This document shows positions 21,851 to 33,255 of a stretch of DNA of 64,000 nt, one piece after another (the first letter of the stretch is position 1; every line of letters begins with the position of its first letter). The stretch comes from Pisolithus tinctorius. Taxonomy: Eukaryota; Basidiomycota; Agaricomycetes; Boletales; Pisolithaceae. The translations under genes and the position numbers were made by a program. The stretch covers positions 248,001-312,000 of the forward strand of contig JANFAH010000063.1 of assembly GCA_024663395.1 (NCBI GenBank). Direction: 5' to 3'. The notes under the pieces are model-generated. The model did not search any database. It was not told the DNA's origin and saw nothing but the letters and a program-made list of their open reading frames with translations.

Positions 21851-24800
21851 ATGGCTCCTAGGCTTTTCAATACACTGTGGCGTGTACGGCAGCCACTTTC
21901 ACCAAGCGCCAACGCACTCGTTCCACGAGTTCTTGCTCCCATAGAATCTCCTCAGCCAAGTACGTCCGCATCCAGTGCCGATATTCATATTCTCGTACTG
22001 AGTGGAGTTGCTGTCTAATTCTCCATCAGGTGATCCCGTTCTTGCACGCACTGAAGAATTACCCCCAGGTGAGTGTTTTACTTGTGATAGATGGGACAAG
22101 CCTAACAATGTTAACGACCAGTGTCACTGGATCCTGCGACGGCTGACGAGCATGTAGATCGCATCAGTCGTTTTCGTGTTCTTGTCATGGGCAGAGCAAA
22201 TGCTGGTAAAACGACGATCTTGCAGAGGATTTGTAGTACTACCGATCAGCCAGAAATTTTCAATGGAGAAGGACAGCAGGTGTGTATGTTGCATCGGATT
22301 TTTTGAGGTTAATGACGTGTTGGACTATGTTTAGCTGGATGCTGGTGTAGTGCGGGGTTCAATAGCGGTAGGTTGTCTCACAAATGTTATGCAACATATA
22401 TGTTCAATGTATCCAGCGTGGCTACCATGACGTTGGGATTGAGCTGGTCTTTCCGACTAACCCACGCTTTGTATTCCATGATTCTTGTGGATTTGAAGCT
22501 GGAAGTCCAGAACAATTTGTCCAGATGAAGAAATTTGTGATGGAACGTGCCAAAACAACCAAACTAGACAAGAGAATCCATGCTATCTGGTAAGCATGCC
22601 ACGGCTGGCAACTTTGAGTGTACTGACGGTGACACCATTTGGTTGATTATGAAATGAAGGTTTTGCATTCCATTGACTGACAGCCACAGAATGGTTACAG
22701 CTGCTGAAAGGAAGTTTTTTGATGAGTGTGATACAGGGCATGGTGTGTACATATCCATATATTTTGTGTTTGTATAATTTTAGTGTCTCCACAGTTCCTG
22801 TCATAGTATTGGCAACAAAGGCAGATAGTTTGGAGCTTGAGGCTGCTCAAGAATTTGAGGACCAAGGCTTGCATGTAGAAGATGGAGCAGAGGAAGCAGG
22901 ACTGGAGGAAAAGATTAAGAATGAACACATGGCAAAGCTCAAGGGTTGGTTGAACAAGACTAAGTTTCCACCTTGTGACTATCTGTCACTCACTGGTAAG
23001 TAGCCTACATATTACCTGTAAGATGGCCCAGTGGATGAGAAATCACTACAGGAATGGATGAAGAGGGTGCAGATTGTACACCTCTACTGACTTGCACAGC
23101 AAATGCATTAGGGGAGGGGGGACTGCAACAACTCCTCATCTCCACACAGCAGACTAACCTGGGGCTGTGTATTGAATTTGCTATAATGAAGTAAGTGATG
23201 AAGCTGAAGATCTACAATGTACTGACAGGTGCAAGGACATTGAAGATGTGCATGAATAAGAAGGTTGGGCAAATTGGACACAGAGTCCTCTCCTCTATCC
23301 TTTCAAAGTGGTTTCCATATGTAAGGAATGAGTGTATTGTATATGTGAGAGGCTGATGGATTAATAGGAAGTAAGTGAAACTCTCAAAGTGACTGCTTAG
23401 TGCAGGCTAAATGTAGTGATGGCTGTTGTCCTTGGTGTGATAGTATGTAAGTGCATCTATGGCAAGGTAGTGGTGGATGTGTGGTGACCACATTCATTGC
23501 AACCCTTTGTGACATGGGTTCATAGCAAGTGAGTGGTGTTATGGTAGGTGTAGGAGGATGGATACTGACCATATTCACTACTGCCCTGTGGGATGTGGGT
23601 TCACAGTTTGTGGGTGAACTCACTACAATAGGTGATGAATGGATGCTGACCTTGTTCACTCCCACCCCAATGGACTTGGGCTGAAAGCAAGTGAGTAAAG
23701 TTACAGATGATGGAGGATGCATGCTAATTACATTTACTGCTTCCCTGTGGGACTTGGATGGGCAGTTTGTAGGTGTATTCATATCAGATAGTGGATGATG
23801 GATGCTAATCATATTCACTGCTGCTCTGGTGGACTTGTGGTCATAGGGGGTGAGTGGAATCATGGCAGATGGTGGTAGATGCAAGCTTATCATGTCTGCT
23901 ACTACCTGGTTGGGTTGGACTGGGGTTCACAGGGAGTGAGTGCAGTGATGGAAAGTGGTGGTGGATGCTTGCTGACAATGTTTACTACTGCCCTGTTGGA
24001 TTTGGGTTCAAAGCGAGTGAGTGGAGTCAAGACAGGTGGATGTGGATGTTTGTTGACCATGTTCATGTTCATTGCTACCCTGTTGGACTTGGGCTCCTAG
24101 GTTGTGAGTGGAGTAATAGCAGGTGGTGGTGGATTGCTGACCATGGTCCCTGCTGCACTGTTGGACTTGGGCTCATAGGGAGTGAGTGAAGTCAGGGAAA
24201 GTAGTGGTGGATGCTAGCTGATAGTTTTCACTTCTGCCCTCTTGGACTTGGGTTTAAAGCAAGTGGGTGGAGTCATAATAGGTGGTGGTGGATGCTTGCT
24301 GACCATGTAAATTGCTACCCTGTTGGGCTTGGGTTCATAGGTTGTGAGTGGAGTAATGGCAGGTTGTGGTGGATTGTTGGATTGCTGACCATGTTCATTG
24401 CCACCTTGTTGGACTTGGGTTCACAGTTGGTCAGTGGAATTGTGGCAGGTGGTAGTGGATGCATGCTGACCCTGTACATTGCTGGTCTGGTGATTATAGC
24501 AAGTAAGTGGAGTCATGGCAGGGGTGGTAGAGCAGGCTGACTACCTTATTGGATTTGGGGTCATAGGGAGTGAGTAGAACCATGGCAGGTGGTGGTAGAT
24601 GCATGCTGACTATGTTCACTGCCACTCTGTTGGACTTGGGTCCACAGTTGGTGAGTGGAGTCATGGTGGGTGGTGGTGGGTGTATGCTGACTTGTTTGAC
24701 TTGCACTCACAGTTTGTGAGTGGAGTCATTGCAGGTGGTGGGGGATGGATGCTTACAGTGTTTACTGCTGCCTTGTTGGATCTGGGTTCATAGCAAGTGA

Positions 24801-27800
24801 GTGGAGGCATGGCAGGTAATGATGATGATGCATGCTGACTGTGTTCACTAATGCCCTGGTGGACTTGGGGGGTCATAGACTGTGAGTGAGGACAGCAAGT
24901 GATAATGGATGCATGCTCACCATAGGCACTGCCTATTGGACTTGGGTTCATAGGTTGTGAGCAGAGTCATGGCAAGTGTTGGTAGATGCATGCTGACTAT
25001 GTTCACTGTTGCTCTGGGGGACTTGGGGGTATAGCAAGTGAGTGAAGTTATGTCAGGTGGTGCACACTGATCATGCTAACTGCTACCATGTTGGACTTTG
25101 GTTTATAGGAAGTAAGTAGAGTCATGGCAGGTGGTGAAGGATCATGTTGATGGTGTTCACTGCTGCTCTTCTGGATTTGGGTTCATAGCAAGTGAGTAGA
25201 GCCATGGCATGTGGTGGTGGTTGCATGCTGACCATGTGAACTAGCAAGTAAGCAGAGTCATGCCAGGTGGAGGAGGGTTGCTGACCATGTTCAATCCTGC
25301 CCTGTTGGGCTTTGGTTCACAGTTGGTTAGTGGAGTGACAGGCAGTGGTTGATGGATGCTGATCATGTGCACTGCCACCCTGATGGACTTGGATTCATAG
25401 CAAGTGAGTAGGCTCATAGTAGGTGATGGTTGAAGCAAGCTGACCATGGCCATTACTGCCCATTGTGACTTGGGTCCACAGTGGGTGAGTGGAGTGATGG
25501 TAGTGATGGCCATTGCTGACCATGGTCACTGCTGTCCTGTTGGATTTGGGTTCACAGTTGGTCAGTGAAGTCATGGCAGGTGGTGGTAGATGCAAGCTGA
25601 CCTGTTGCACTTGGGGTCATAGGGAGTGAGTGGAGTCATGGCAGGTCATGGTGAATGCTTGCTGACCTGTTGGTCTTGGGTTCATAGGGTGTGAGTGGAG
25701 TCATAGTCACTGGTAGTGGGTTTATGTTGACCTTATGCTTTGCTGCCCTGTTGCACTTGGGTTCATAGGAAGTAAGTGGAGTCATGGCAGGTGGTGGTGA
25801 ATGTTGTTGACCATGTTCACTGTTGCCCTACTGGTCTTGGGTTCATAGATTGTGAGTGGAGACATAGCAGGTGATGGGTGCCTACTGATTACTGTCCTGT
25901 TGCACTTGATTACACAGTTGGTAAGTAGATTTATGGCAGCTGGTGGTGGATATTAATTTTCATTGCCATTCTGTTGTACTGGGTTTCATAGCAAGTGAGT
26001 GCAGTTATGGCTGGTAGTGGCAGATGGATGTCAGCCATGCTGATTGCTGCCTTGTGGGACTTGGGTTCATAGGGAGTGAGTGGTGTCATAGCAAGTGGAG
26101 GATGCATGTTGATCATGTTCTCTAATGCCCTGTTGGATTTGTGTCAATAGCGAGTGAGTAGAGTCATGTCCTACTCATGGCTGGTGGTAGATGCATGCTC
26201 ACCATGACAACTCCCAACCTGTTGGACTTGGGTTTATAGGGAGTAAGTGAAGTCATGGAAAGAGGTGCTGGATGTATGCTTAACATGTTCACTGTTGCCC
26301 TGTTGGCCTTTGATTCATAGTTGGTGAGTGGCATCATGGTAGGTGGAGGAGGACACATGGTGACCATGTTCACTGTCACACTGTTGCCCTTTGGTTCATA
26401 GCTTGTGAGTGGAGTCATGGCACGTAATGATGGATGAGACCTGACTTTGTTTGTTGCCTTCCTGTTGCACCTGGGTTCATAGTTTGTGAGTAGAGTTATG
26501 ACAACTGGTGATGGATGGATACTGAGCAATTGACCATTGCCACTATCAACCTGTTGTACATACCTTGGCACATAGTTTGTGAGTGGAGTCATGGGAGGTG
26601 GTGGTGGATGCATGTTCACCATGTTCATTGTGGTCCTGTTGCATGTGGGTTGATAGGGAGTGAGTGGACTCATGGTTATTAGTGGTGGATGTTTGCTTAT
26701 TATGTCTCATGCAAAAACTTGTGGACCTGGCTTCCTAGCAAGTGTGTGGAGTCATTGCATGTGGTGGTGAATCCATTCTGACCATGTGCACTGCTGCCCA
26801 TTGTTCTTGGGTCCCCAGCAAGTGAGTGGGGTCATCACATGTGGCAGATGACTACTAACCATGTTTACTGCTACCCTATTGCACTTGGGTTGACAGGAAG
26901 TGGGTCCAGTCATGGCTGGTGGTGGAGCATGTTTGCTAACCCTGTTCAACACCCTGTTGTTGGACTTTGGCTCATAGTTTGTGAGTGGAATCATGGCAGA
27001 TGGTGGAGGACACATTCTAACCATGCTTATTTCCATCTTGTTGGACTTGGGTTGATAGCAAGTGAGTGGAATGCAAGTGGTAGTGGATGATGTTGAGCAT
27101 GTTCCCTGCTGCCCTGTTGACCTTGGATTATAGCAAGTGTGTGCAGTCATGCCAGCAGGTGGTGGTGCATGCATACTGACCATGTTTACTCCCTCCCTGT
27201 TGGACCTGTGTTGATAGCAAGTGAGTGGAATAATGGCAGGCAGTGGTGGAGGATGCATGCTGACTATGTTCACTGCTGTCCTGCTGGCATTGGTTTCATA
27301 GCAAGTGAGGGGCATCATTGCTGGCAGTTGTGGACCCATGCTAACCATGCTCACCACTGTTTTTGAACTTTGCTCTATAGCTTGTGAGGGCAGTCATTGC
27401 AGGTGGTGATGGATGGTTGCTGACCATATTTCTGGTGATCCTGTTGAACTTCTGTTTACAGTTTGTGAGTAGGATGATCATCCATGGAGGGTTTGCATGT
27501 TTGTTAACCATGTGTACCACACCCTGTTGCACTGATAGCAAGTGAGTGGAGTTGTTGCAGGTTGGGGTGGATTGAGATTGAGATTGACTATATTTGCTGT
27601 TATGTTGTTGGACTTTGGTTTATAGCAAGTGAGTGGAGCCATGACTTGTAGTGGTTATCTGTGGATATATGCTAATCATGTTCCTGTTGCCCTGTTGGAT
27701 GTGGTTCATAGTTTGTGAGTGGGATGATGCCAGGGGGTGATGGATCCATGCTGACCATGTTCAATGTCACCCTGTTGGTGTTGGGTTCATAGTTTGTGGG

Positions 27801-29415
27801 TGGAGCCATAGTGAGTGGTGGAGGATGTATGCTGACCATGTTTATTGCCACCCTGCTGCACTTGGGTTAATAGCAAGTGAGCAAAATTCATTGTAGGTGG
27901 CAGTAGATACATTCTGACTGCTGCCCTTCTGGACTTGGGCTCATAGATTGTGAGTGGATTTGGAGTCATGGCAAGTGGTGGTTGATGATTGCTGACTCTG
28001 TGCAATGCCATCTTGCTGACATTGGGCTCATAGTTTGTGAGTGGAATCATGGCCAATGATGGTGGATGCATGCTGACCATGTTTACTGCCATCTTGTTGC
28101 ACTTGGGTTGATAGCAAGTAAGTGGAGTTTAACAGGTGGTGGTTGACCATGTTCACTGTTGTCTGTTAAACTTGGATTCATAGCAAGTATGTGCAGTCAT
28201 GGAAGGTGGTGGTGTATGTTTGCTGATCACATCCATTGCCTACCTGCTGCACTTTGGTTCACAGGCAGTGAGTAGGATTGTGGCATGTAGTGATGTATGC
28301 ATGCTGATTATGTTCACCATGACCTTGTTGGACTTGGGTTTGTAGCAAGTGAGTGGTGTCAAACAGCAGTGGTAGTTGCACCCTGACCATTTCTACTACA
28401 AATTTGTTGGTGACATAGGTGGTGAGATTTGTGTAATGTCCATACTGTATTTCACAGTTTGTAACACAATACAGATGGTAAGCATTGTTAATTGATGTAT
28501 TGAGCTTTCATTTAACATTACCATCAGGATGTAGGTGCATGCTTTCATGGAATATCACTTTGATCCTCAGATCTCCATGTTTATCTGTCAGAATGTCAGT
28601 GATCATCAGTCCTCATGGTCTTCCAAACTGCTGAAGTATTTTGTGTAGAATGTATGAGTCTACCTGAATTGAGCATGCAATAGTTGCTAATATATTTACA
28701 GTTGGTCTGTGGTCTTGTTTTCTCATTTACATTGGTTTTTACAGTTCTCATGGTGCAATCTTCAGATTGTAAGTTTTATCTGTTTGTTGCATTTTGTAGC
28801 ACTGAGACTTTTCCATTTAAAATGTTAGCCTGCTATTTACCATGACCAGCCCCTCAAAATGCCCAAATTGTCCTCCTCAATGCAATCTTCTATGAAGTTC
28901 ATTGCACAACATGGCATTGGTAAATAATACCTTCTGATGGTTTGGTTAACATAATTTATGATTGTAGGTGCCATACTTGTGTTTGAGTATTTGTACTTCT
29001 TGTTGCAAGGCAAAGGAAGAAAGGGTGATTTGCAGGAGAACCTGACTTTGGCTGTCAAACACTACCAAACTTCAGGTATCCATGCTAATGTTAATGGGCT
29101 TATTGACAAAGCCTTTCAGGAGCATGGTGAAAATGCAGAGGTTTTATGCTCCATCTTTTTGGATATTGCAAAGAAGAATCAGATGTGTAAGACATTGTTT
29201 GCTCCACACATTTGAAAGTTTAACCTTACATGTCACCCAGCAACAATATTAAGTAGCAAAGGATAGATCCTACATTTGCTGAAGTGGTTCAGTGAGACTG
29301 CTGTATTTCCTATCAATGTAGCATTTGAAGAACAGATGCAGATGCATGTACTTTTGAAAATCTTCACTGTTGAAAAGAACCTTGCAGAACTTTGAGCTGG
29401 CTGTCTGTGCATTAG
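21851..29415 (+). CDS. GRANAGKT-type GTPase with a one-codon-exon region, copy B
   Basis: Paralogue of the gene at 3367. ATG at 21851 (MAPRLFNTLWRVRQPLSPS). Exons 21851-21959, 22030-22068, 22122-22279, 22335-22367, 22417-22589, 22660-22742, 22795-22995, 23052-23190 and 23236-23320 join in frame (340 codons, eight fewer than copy A just before the G domain). G1 GRANAGKT, G3 DSCG and G4 TKAD are kept. Then come 71 single-codon exons (23368-28768), exon 28829-28919 (PAIYHDQPLKMPKL...), exon 28968-29184 with hydrophobic AILVFEYLYFLL, and probably a short last exon at 29388-29415 ending SVH. The C-terminus is about 40 residues shorter than in copy A, because the exon equivalent to 10784-10898 meets an early stop. 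The total is about 522 residues. Intact frame across all conventional exons suggests a working gene or a very recent loss. Confidence 0.72.
23368..28768 (+). repeat. Array of 71 single-codon exons separated by repeat-like introns (copy B)
   Basis: Same organisation as copy A, with a mean unit of about 77 bp. The first triplets are at 23368 (GAA), 23444 (TAT), 23526 (CAA) and 23607 (TTT). The last are at 28419 (GTG), 28475 (ATG), 28528 (GAT), 28592 (AAT), 28649 (AAT), 28702 (TTG) and 28766 (ATT). The first six codons are identical to copy A. CAA occurs 22 times; no triplet is a stop or ends in AG. One intron is unusually short (about 53 nt, ending at 25239-25245), yet it still has donor, CTGAC and TAG. 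Relative to copy A there are four additional codons after position 6 and two fewer in the middle. These are therefore gains or losses of whole intron-plus-codon units that keep the frame. Confidence 0.8.
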
Positions 29416-29759
29416 GGATTACTTGGCACATAACAAGATGCAATGCCAGTTGACATTGTATTGCAAGGTGTATGTCTCCAGAAATTCTGTATTGTTTCTG
29501 CACCTATGCTATCCCTTGCTTCCTTAGCCAAAACCAGCTTGAACTTTCAGAGGCATTAGGATCCCCAAGCACACCAAAAATGCAACTGCAGATCCTCATG
29601 CATGGGATATCATGATGGCTTTTGCAAATGGAACAATCAAATCCCTACCAGAAGCAGAGGAGAAATTGTTAGTACACCTTGGACATTAGTATGATTTCAC
29701 ACAGTGGAGGATGGCCTTTGACAAGGTTTTTAAAGCTGAAGTTCACTGGTCTGCTGCTA
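29416..29759. other. Downstream of GTPase copy B, no gene seen
   Basis: CpG-poor sequence. A short open stretch near 29560-29690 has no recognisable content. Copy A has no obvious counterpart, so the two units differ from here to the TPR gene. Confidence 0.45.
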
Positions 29760-31010
29760 TCAGTCATCAGGAAACTAACACTTTACTATTTTGACTTTTT
29801 TGGAAGGAATCTACTATCTGTGCTTTTTTTGACCACATACAGCATTGAAGAATGGACACAGAATAGAATCTATTAAGACAAGTTAGTAACACTAAGTGGA
29901 TGATATGTCTGAGCCAAGAAGACTAGAAAATGTCTTGAAATTCAGAGATATTGAGCCACTGGTGTGATACACACTGCCTGAGAGAAAAATCACAATATCT
30001 CTTTGAAACCTCCATCAATCTGAATGTATGTTGTATCTACTGAAAGCTATGAATTAGATGGTTTGAACTAGTGTTGCTGCAGCTCAGCTCCAAAGGCTGA
30101 GCTGCTCAACAACAAGCAGCCTAGTCACTATGACAACTATTACCAAATGTAGCCTTGTGTTGCCACATACCAAATCCACAATAATTATTTTAATACTTAA
30201 TACTATAGATGTGGAATGGCCCTTAGCTTAGGGCAGCTCCCTGAGCTGCAGCAACACTAGTTTGAACAGGACCAAAATTAGCAAGAACAGTGCAGTCATA
30301 CCTGCAGTGGCCAGTGTTCCCACAGGTATGATTCCCATGTCCCACAGGCATGGTAGCACTATTCTTGCTGACTTTGGTCTTGTTCAAACCATCTAATTCA
30401 TAGCTTTTAGTAGATACCACATATATTCAAATTATCAGAGGTTTCAAAGAGATATTGTGATTTTTCTCTCAGACAGTGTGTATCACACCAGTGGCTCAAC
30501 ATCTCTGAATTTCAAGACATTTCCTAGTCTTCTTGGCTCAGATATATCATCCACTTAGTATTACTGACTTGTCTTAACAGATTCCATTCTCTTTTCATTC
30601 TTCAATGCTGTATATGGTCAAAAAAAGTACAGATAGTAGGTTCCATCCAAAAAAGTCCATCAGCAAAAGACCTTTTTTGGCACAGTGTGACAGCCACTAC
30701 AGTGTCACACAGTAGCACAGAACACCCTAAAACATGCAATATTACTCAAAATAACACATACACTGCTATGCTAATGATACAGCCAGACTACTTAGCATAT
30801 ATAGATTCCAATTAAAATATATTTGTGCTCTGAAATGCAGTATTTCAGTGTGCTGTGGTCACTGGACAGTGGGGGACCTTCCTGTGGCACTGTGGCACCT
30901 GTAGGTGGCTGTACAGCACTGCACAGCAACTTTGGGTTTTGCTGATGTCACAAATAGTCACAATAGTCACAAAAAAAGTCAAAATAGTAAAGTGTTAATT
31001 TCCTGATGAC
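29760..31010. repeat. Large imperfect palindrome, interrupted by two insertions
   Basis: Sequence from about 29764 to 30068 is repeated in inverted orientation between about 30380 and 31007. For example, ATCAGGAAACTAACACTTTA on the left pairs with the region near 30990-31010, and the ATACAGCATTGAAGAATG segment pairs with 30600-30615. The symmetry continues inward to a centre near 30310-30320. Two insertions break it: a 191 bp hAT-like element at 30069-30259 and about 310 bp at 30658-30968. The arms differ at scattered positions, so this is an old fold-back element rather than an assembly artefact. Confidence 0.65.
30069..30259. mobile_element. Non-autonomous hAT-like MITE, 191 bp
   Basis: Terminal inverted repeats of about 19 bp (TAGTGTTGCTGCAGCTCAG at the left and its reverse complement at the right) enclose 150 bp without coding capacity. 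An exact 8 bp direct repeat GTTTGAAC flanks the element (30061-30068 and 30260-30267). An 8 bp target duplication is typical of the hAT superfamily. The uninterrupted form of the target can be read from the opposite palindrome arm. Confidence 0.75.
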
Positions 31011-31034
31011 TCAAGAGTCTAAAGCAAAAAAGAA

Positions 31035-31750
31035 GTGACTCACCATACTGCAGGATTGATGCAGAACCACACCTATCCATTTCTCCCTGAACTCAATCAA
31101 ACAGAAAACAATTTGATGGGTGCCATAGATGACCTTCATGCAAGAAAGTACATACAAGGAACAAGACTGACATTTGAGGAACTTCTAACCTGGTTGAGGA
31201 GAGGGAGGTTGGGTATTCTCCATACCATTACCCAGGGGGTGATGCAGATATTGCAGCAGAAGTGAAACAGGGCTGTGAGGTGCAGAGTGAGGAGAGCAAC
31301 AGTGACAATGAGTGTAGCAGAGATGAAAGTAACAAAGGTATGAATTCTCAGTGTACAAAGTAGTCACTGAGGTGGAAAAGAACAGTGCAGAAAATTTATA
31401 GTACTGTAACTAGTAAGCACAATGACATCAGAATTTAATTCTGAAGGTCAGAGAAAAACTCTGAGCACTCTGAGCAAAATTCTGAGACATTACCATAGCT
31501 CCAGAATGCATACTTGACAGAAAGTGGCAATGTCAAAGATGGCAACAAGGTAACACTGCAGCAAGGCATCAAACTATATCTTGAACTTGAGAAGTTAAGC
31601 TTACAGCATGCCAATATCAGTGGCCTGGACATCCATGGATTACAGAGTCAGCTTCTGAAACTTCATGCACATCTGTACAAGGTCCAATTTCAATTTCTCA
31701 CACAAGTTTCCCTAGACTGCTACTTCTCCAAAAAATCTCCTACACCATAG
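31035..31750 (+). pseudogene. DDE (pogo/Tigger-like) transposase, C-terminal remnant
   Basis: The plus strand encodes AIDDLHARKYIQGTRLTFEE, then after a one-base frame change EEREVGYSPYHYPGGDADIA with an acidic Ser-rich stretch. At 31514-31750 it encodes LELEKLSLQHANISGLDIHG ending near VSLDCYFSKK. This order (a TFEELL block, a PGGD..IA block, an acidic linker and a final LDxYF) matches the C-terminus of CENP-B/pogo-type DDE transposases common in Agaricomycetes. The catalytic core is not present. No terminal repeats were identified. Confidence 0.5.
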
Positions 31751-33255
31751 CTCAATTATTTTTATGATTTCTTTCCTTTTGTCTCATTCTCACTCATCTT
31801 AGCTAGGAACTTAATACAATCATGTGAGAAATATAATTAAGTATGTGTCAAGCAACCAGCCCCCACTTGCCAGCAGTTGGCATGATAGTTGTCACATCTG
31901 TCACACTATGTGTGACAACATTGCATAGAATCTCATAGTACATGGGTTAATTTGGGGACCAACATCATACACTATGAGAGAGTCCACTGTATCTCCCTCC
32001 TTGACCCCTGACTCCTACCAGACTGAGAAGAACTGATCTTAACAACACCTTTCTACACCTACATTACTAAATCACATGACTCAGGCACCATGTTGTAGCC
32101 AGGAACCACTGCCACAATCCAGCCCACCAAATGCAAGATTCCCATGTCTTCCAGCACTATATTACATTCCCCCCAAAACAGCCAAACATTACAATTTGGG
32201 GTTGACACAGATACACCCACAGGTGTAGACAGCAGACAGTGGGCACAATATGGGGATGATCAATGAATGTTGAACAATAAAATGATCAAACAAATAGCCA
32301 CATGCATTTAGATGTATTTGGTGTCCTCATATGTATAGCCACCTCAAAGTCTGAAAACACATTTTCCTCTGTTTTCAAGGACCAGGGGCTTGTTCCTGGA
32401 TGCCATGAGGCCAGGTCTGTAAACTCTTTGTCCTCAACAATCATACCAGACTGTTAAGTCCAATCACATGGCTTCTTTTTTGTGAGGGGGAGGGGGAACT
32501 GCATGCATTGGAGTTAGTGTTTTGTTTGTATTTGTCATGTCAGGAAGTGTCATGCAGACAACCATGGACAGTGGCATGTGCCACTTGTGTATTGATGCCA
32601 CTGGTGTCAGCAATGACATTACTATCAGTTACAAGTTTATTCAGCAAGAATATATACTGGACCATGTTACTATACATGAGGAATTTACTGCTGAGTCCAT
32701 GCACCCTAGAGGAGTGTTGTTGGTATGTTGTACAAGCTCAGTATGCAAGTTTGTGGAACAGTTCCCTTTCCTGACATTGAAGGATATTAGATCTATTATG
32801 GATTTCCACAAAGTGGTTTTGCATAGTTGCCTGTGCTGTCAGGGGTGTGTGTGCCCCCCATCCTCCACATCATTGAAGATTGCTCATAGGTCCTTCTCTG
32901 AGCATACAGACAAATACTCACCAAGCAATAGTTATGTCATCTACTATCCTATATAGTCAACCCCACCTGGCATTGTTTGATAAACACATGCACTGTGGGC
33001 TTTCCCATTCCATGTCACATTTCCACAGTACTGATTGACTCTTACAAAAACATTGGACATGCACACACTTGATAGTTTTGCTTGCAAAACTAAGTAAATA
33101 CATTACATGCTTCCTCCAAATGCATCCAGGAGTGCCTGGAGGGCTTTGGTATTGTACATACAAAGTAGTGTAACACATTTCAAAATCATCCATTACCCAC
33201 CCCCACCTACCCACAACCTCCACTACAAAACCACACACCTCCACTCCACATATGC
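31751..33255. other. CpG-poor region without a supportable gene
   Basis: An open frame of 144 codons at 32522-32956 has a plausible composition (Cys-rich, with CHLCIDATG and CCQGCVCPP), but I recognise no family and it has no counterpart in the other unit. The rest holds no gene that I can support. CpG reappears immediately at the TPR stop codon at 33256. Confidence 0.35.

Noticed and set aside
23384..28092. The same Pro-rich antisense frames over array B
   Set aside because: Same reason. The conserved information between A and B lies in the sense triplets, not in these frames.
4912..28768. A CRISPR-like array (regular repeats with variable short spacers)
   Set aside because: Spacers are three bases, repeats are degenerate and carry splice signals, and the genome is fungal.
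32522..32956. A 144-codon Cys-rich open frame as a gene
   Set aside because: No recognisable family, no counterpart in the other unit, and CpG-eroded surroundings. Kept only as a note in the intergenic entry.
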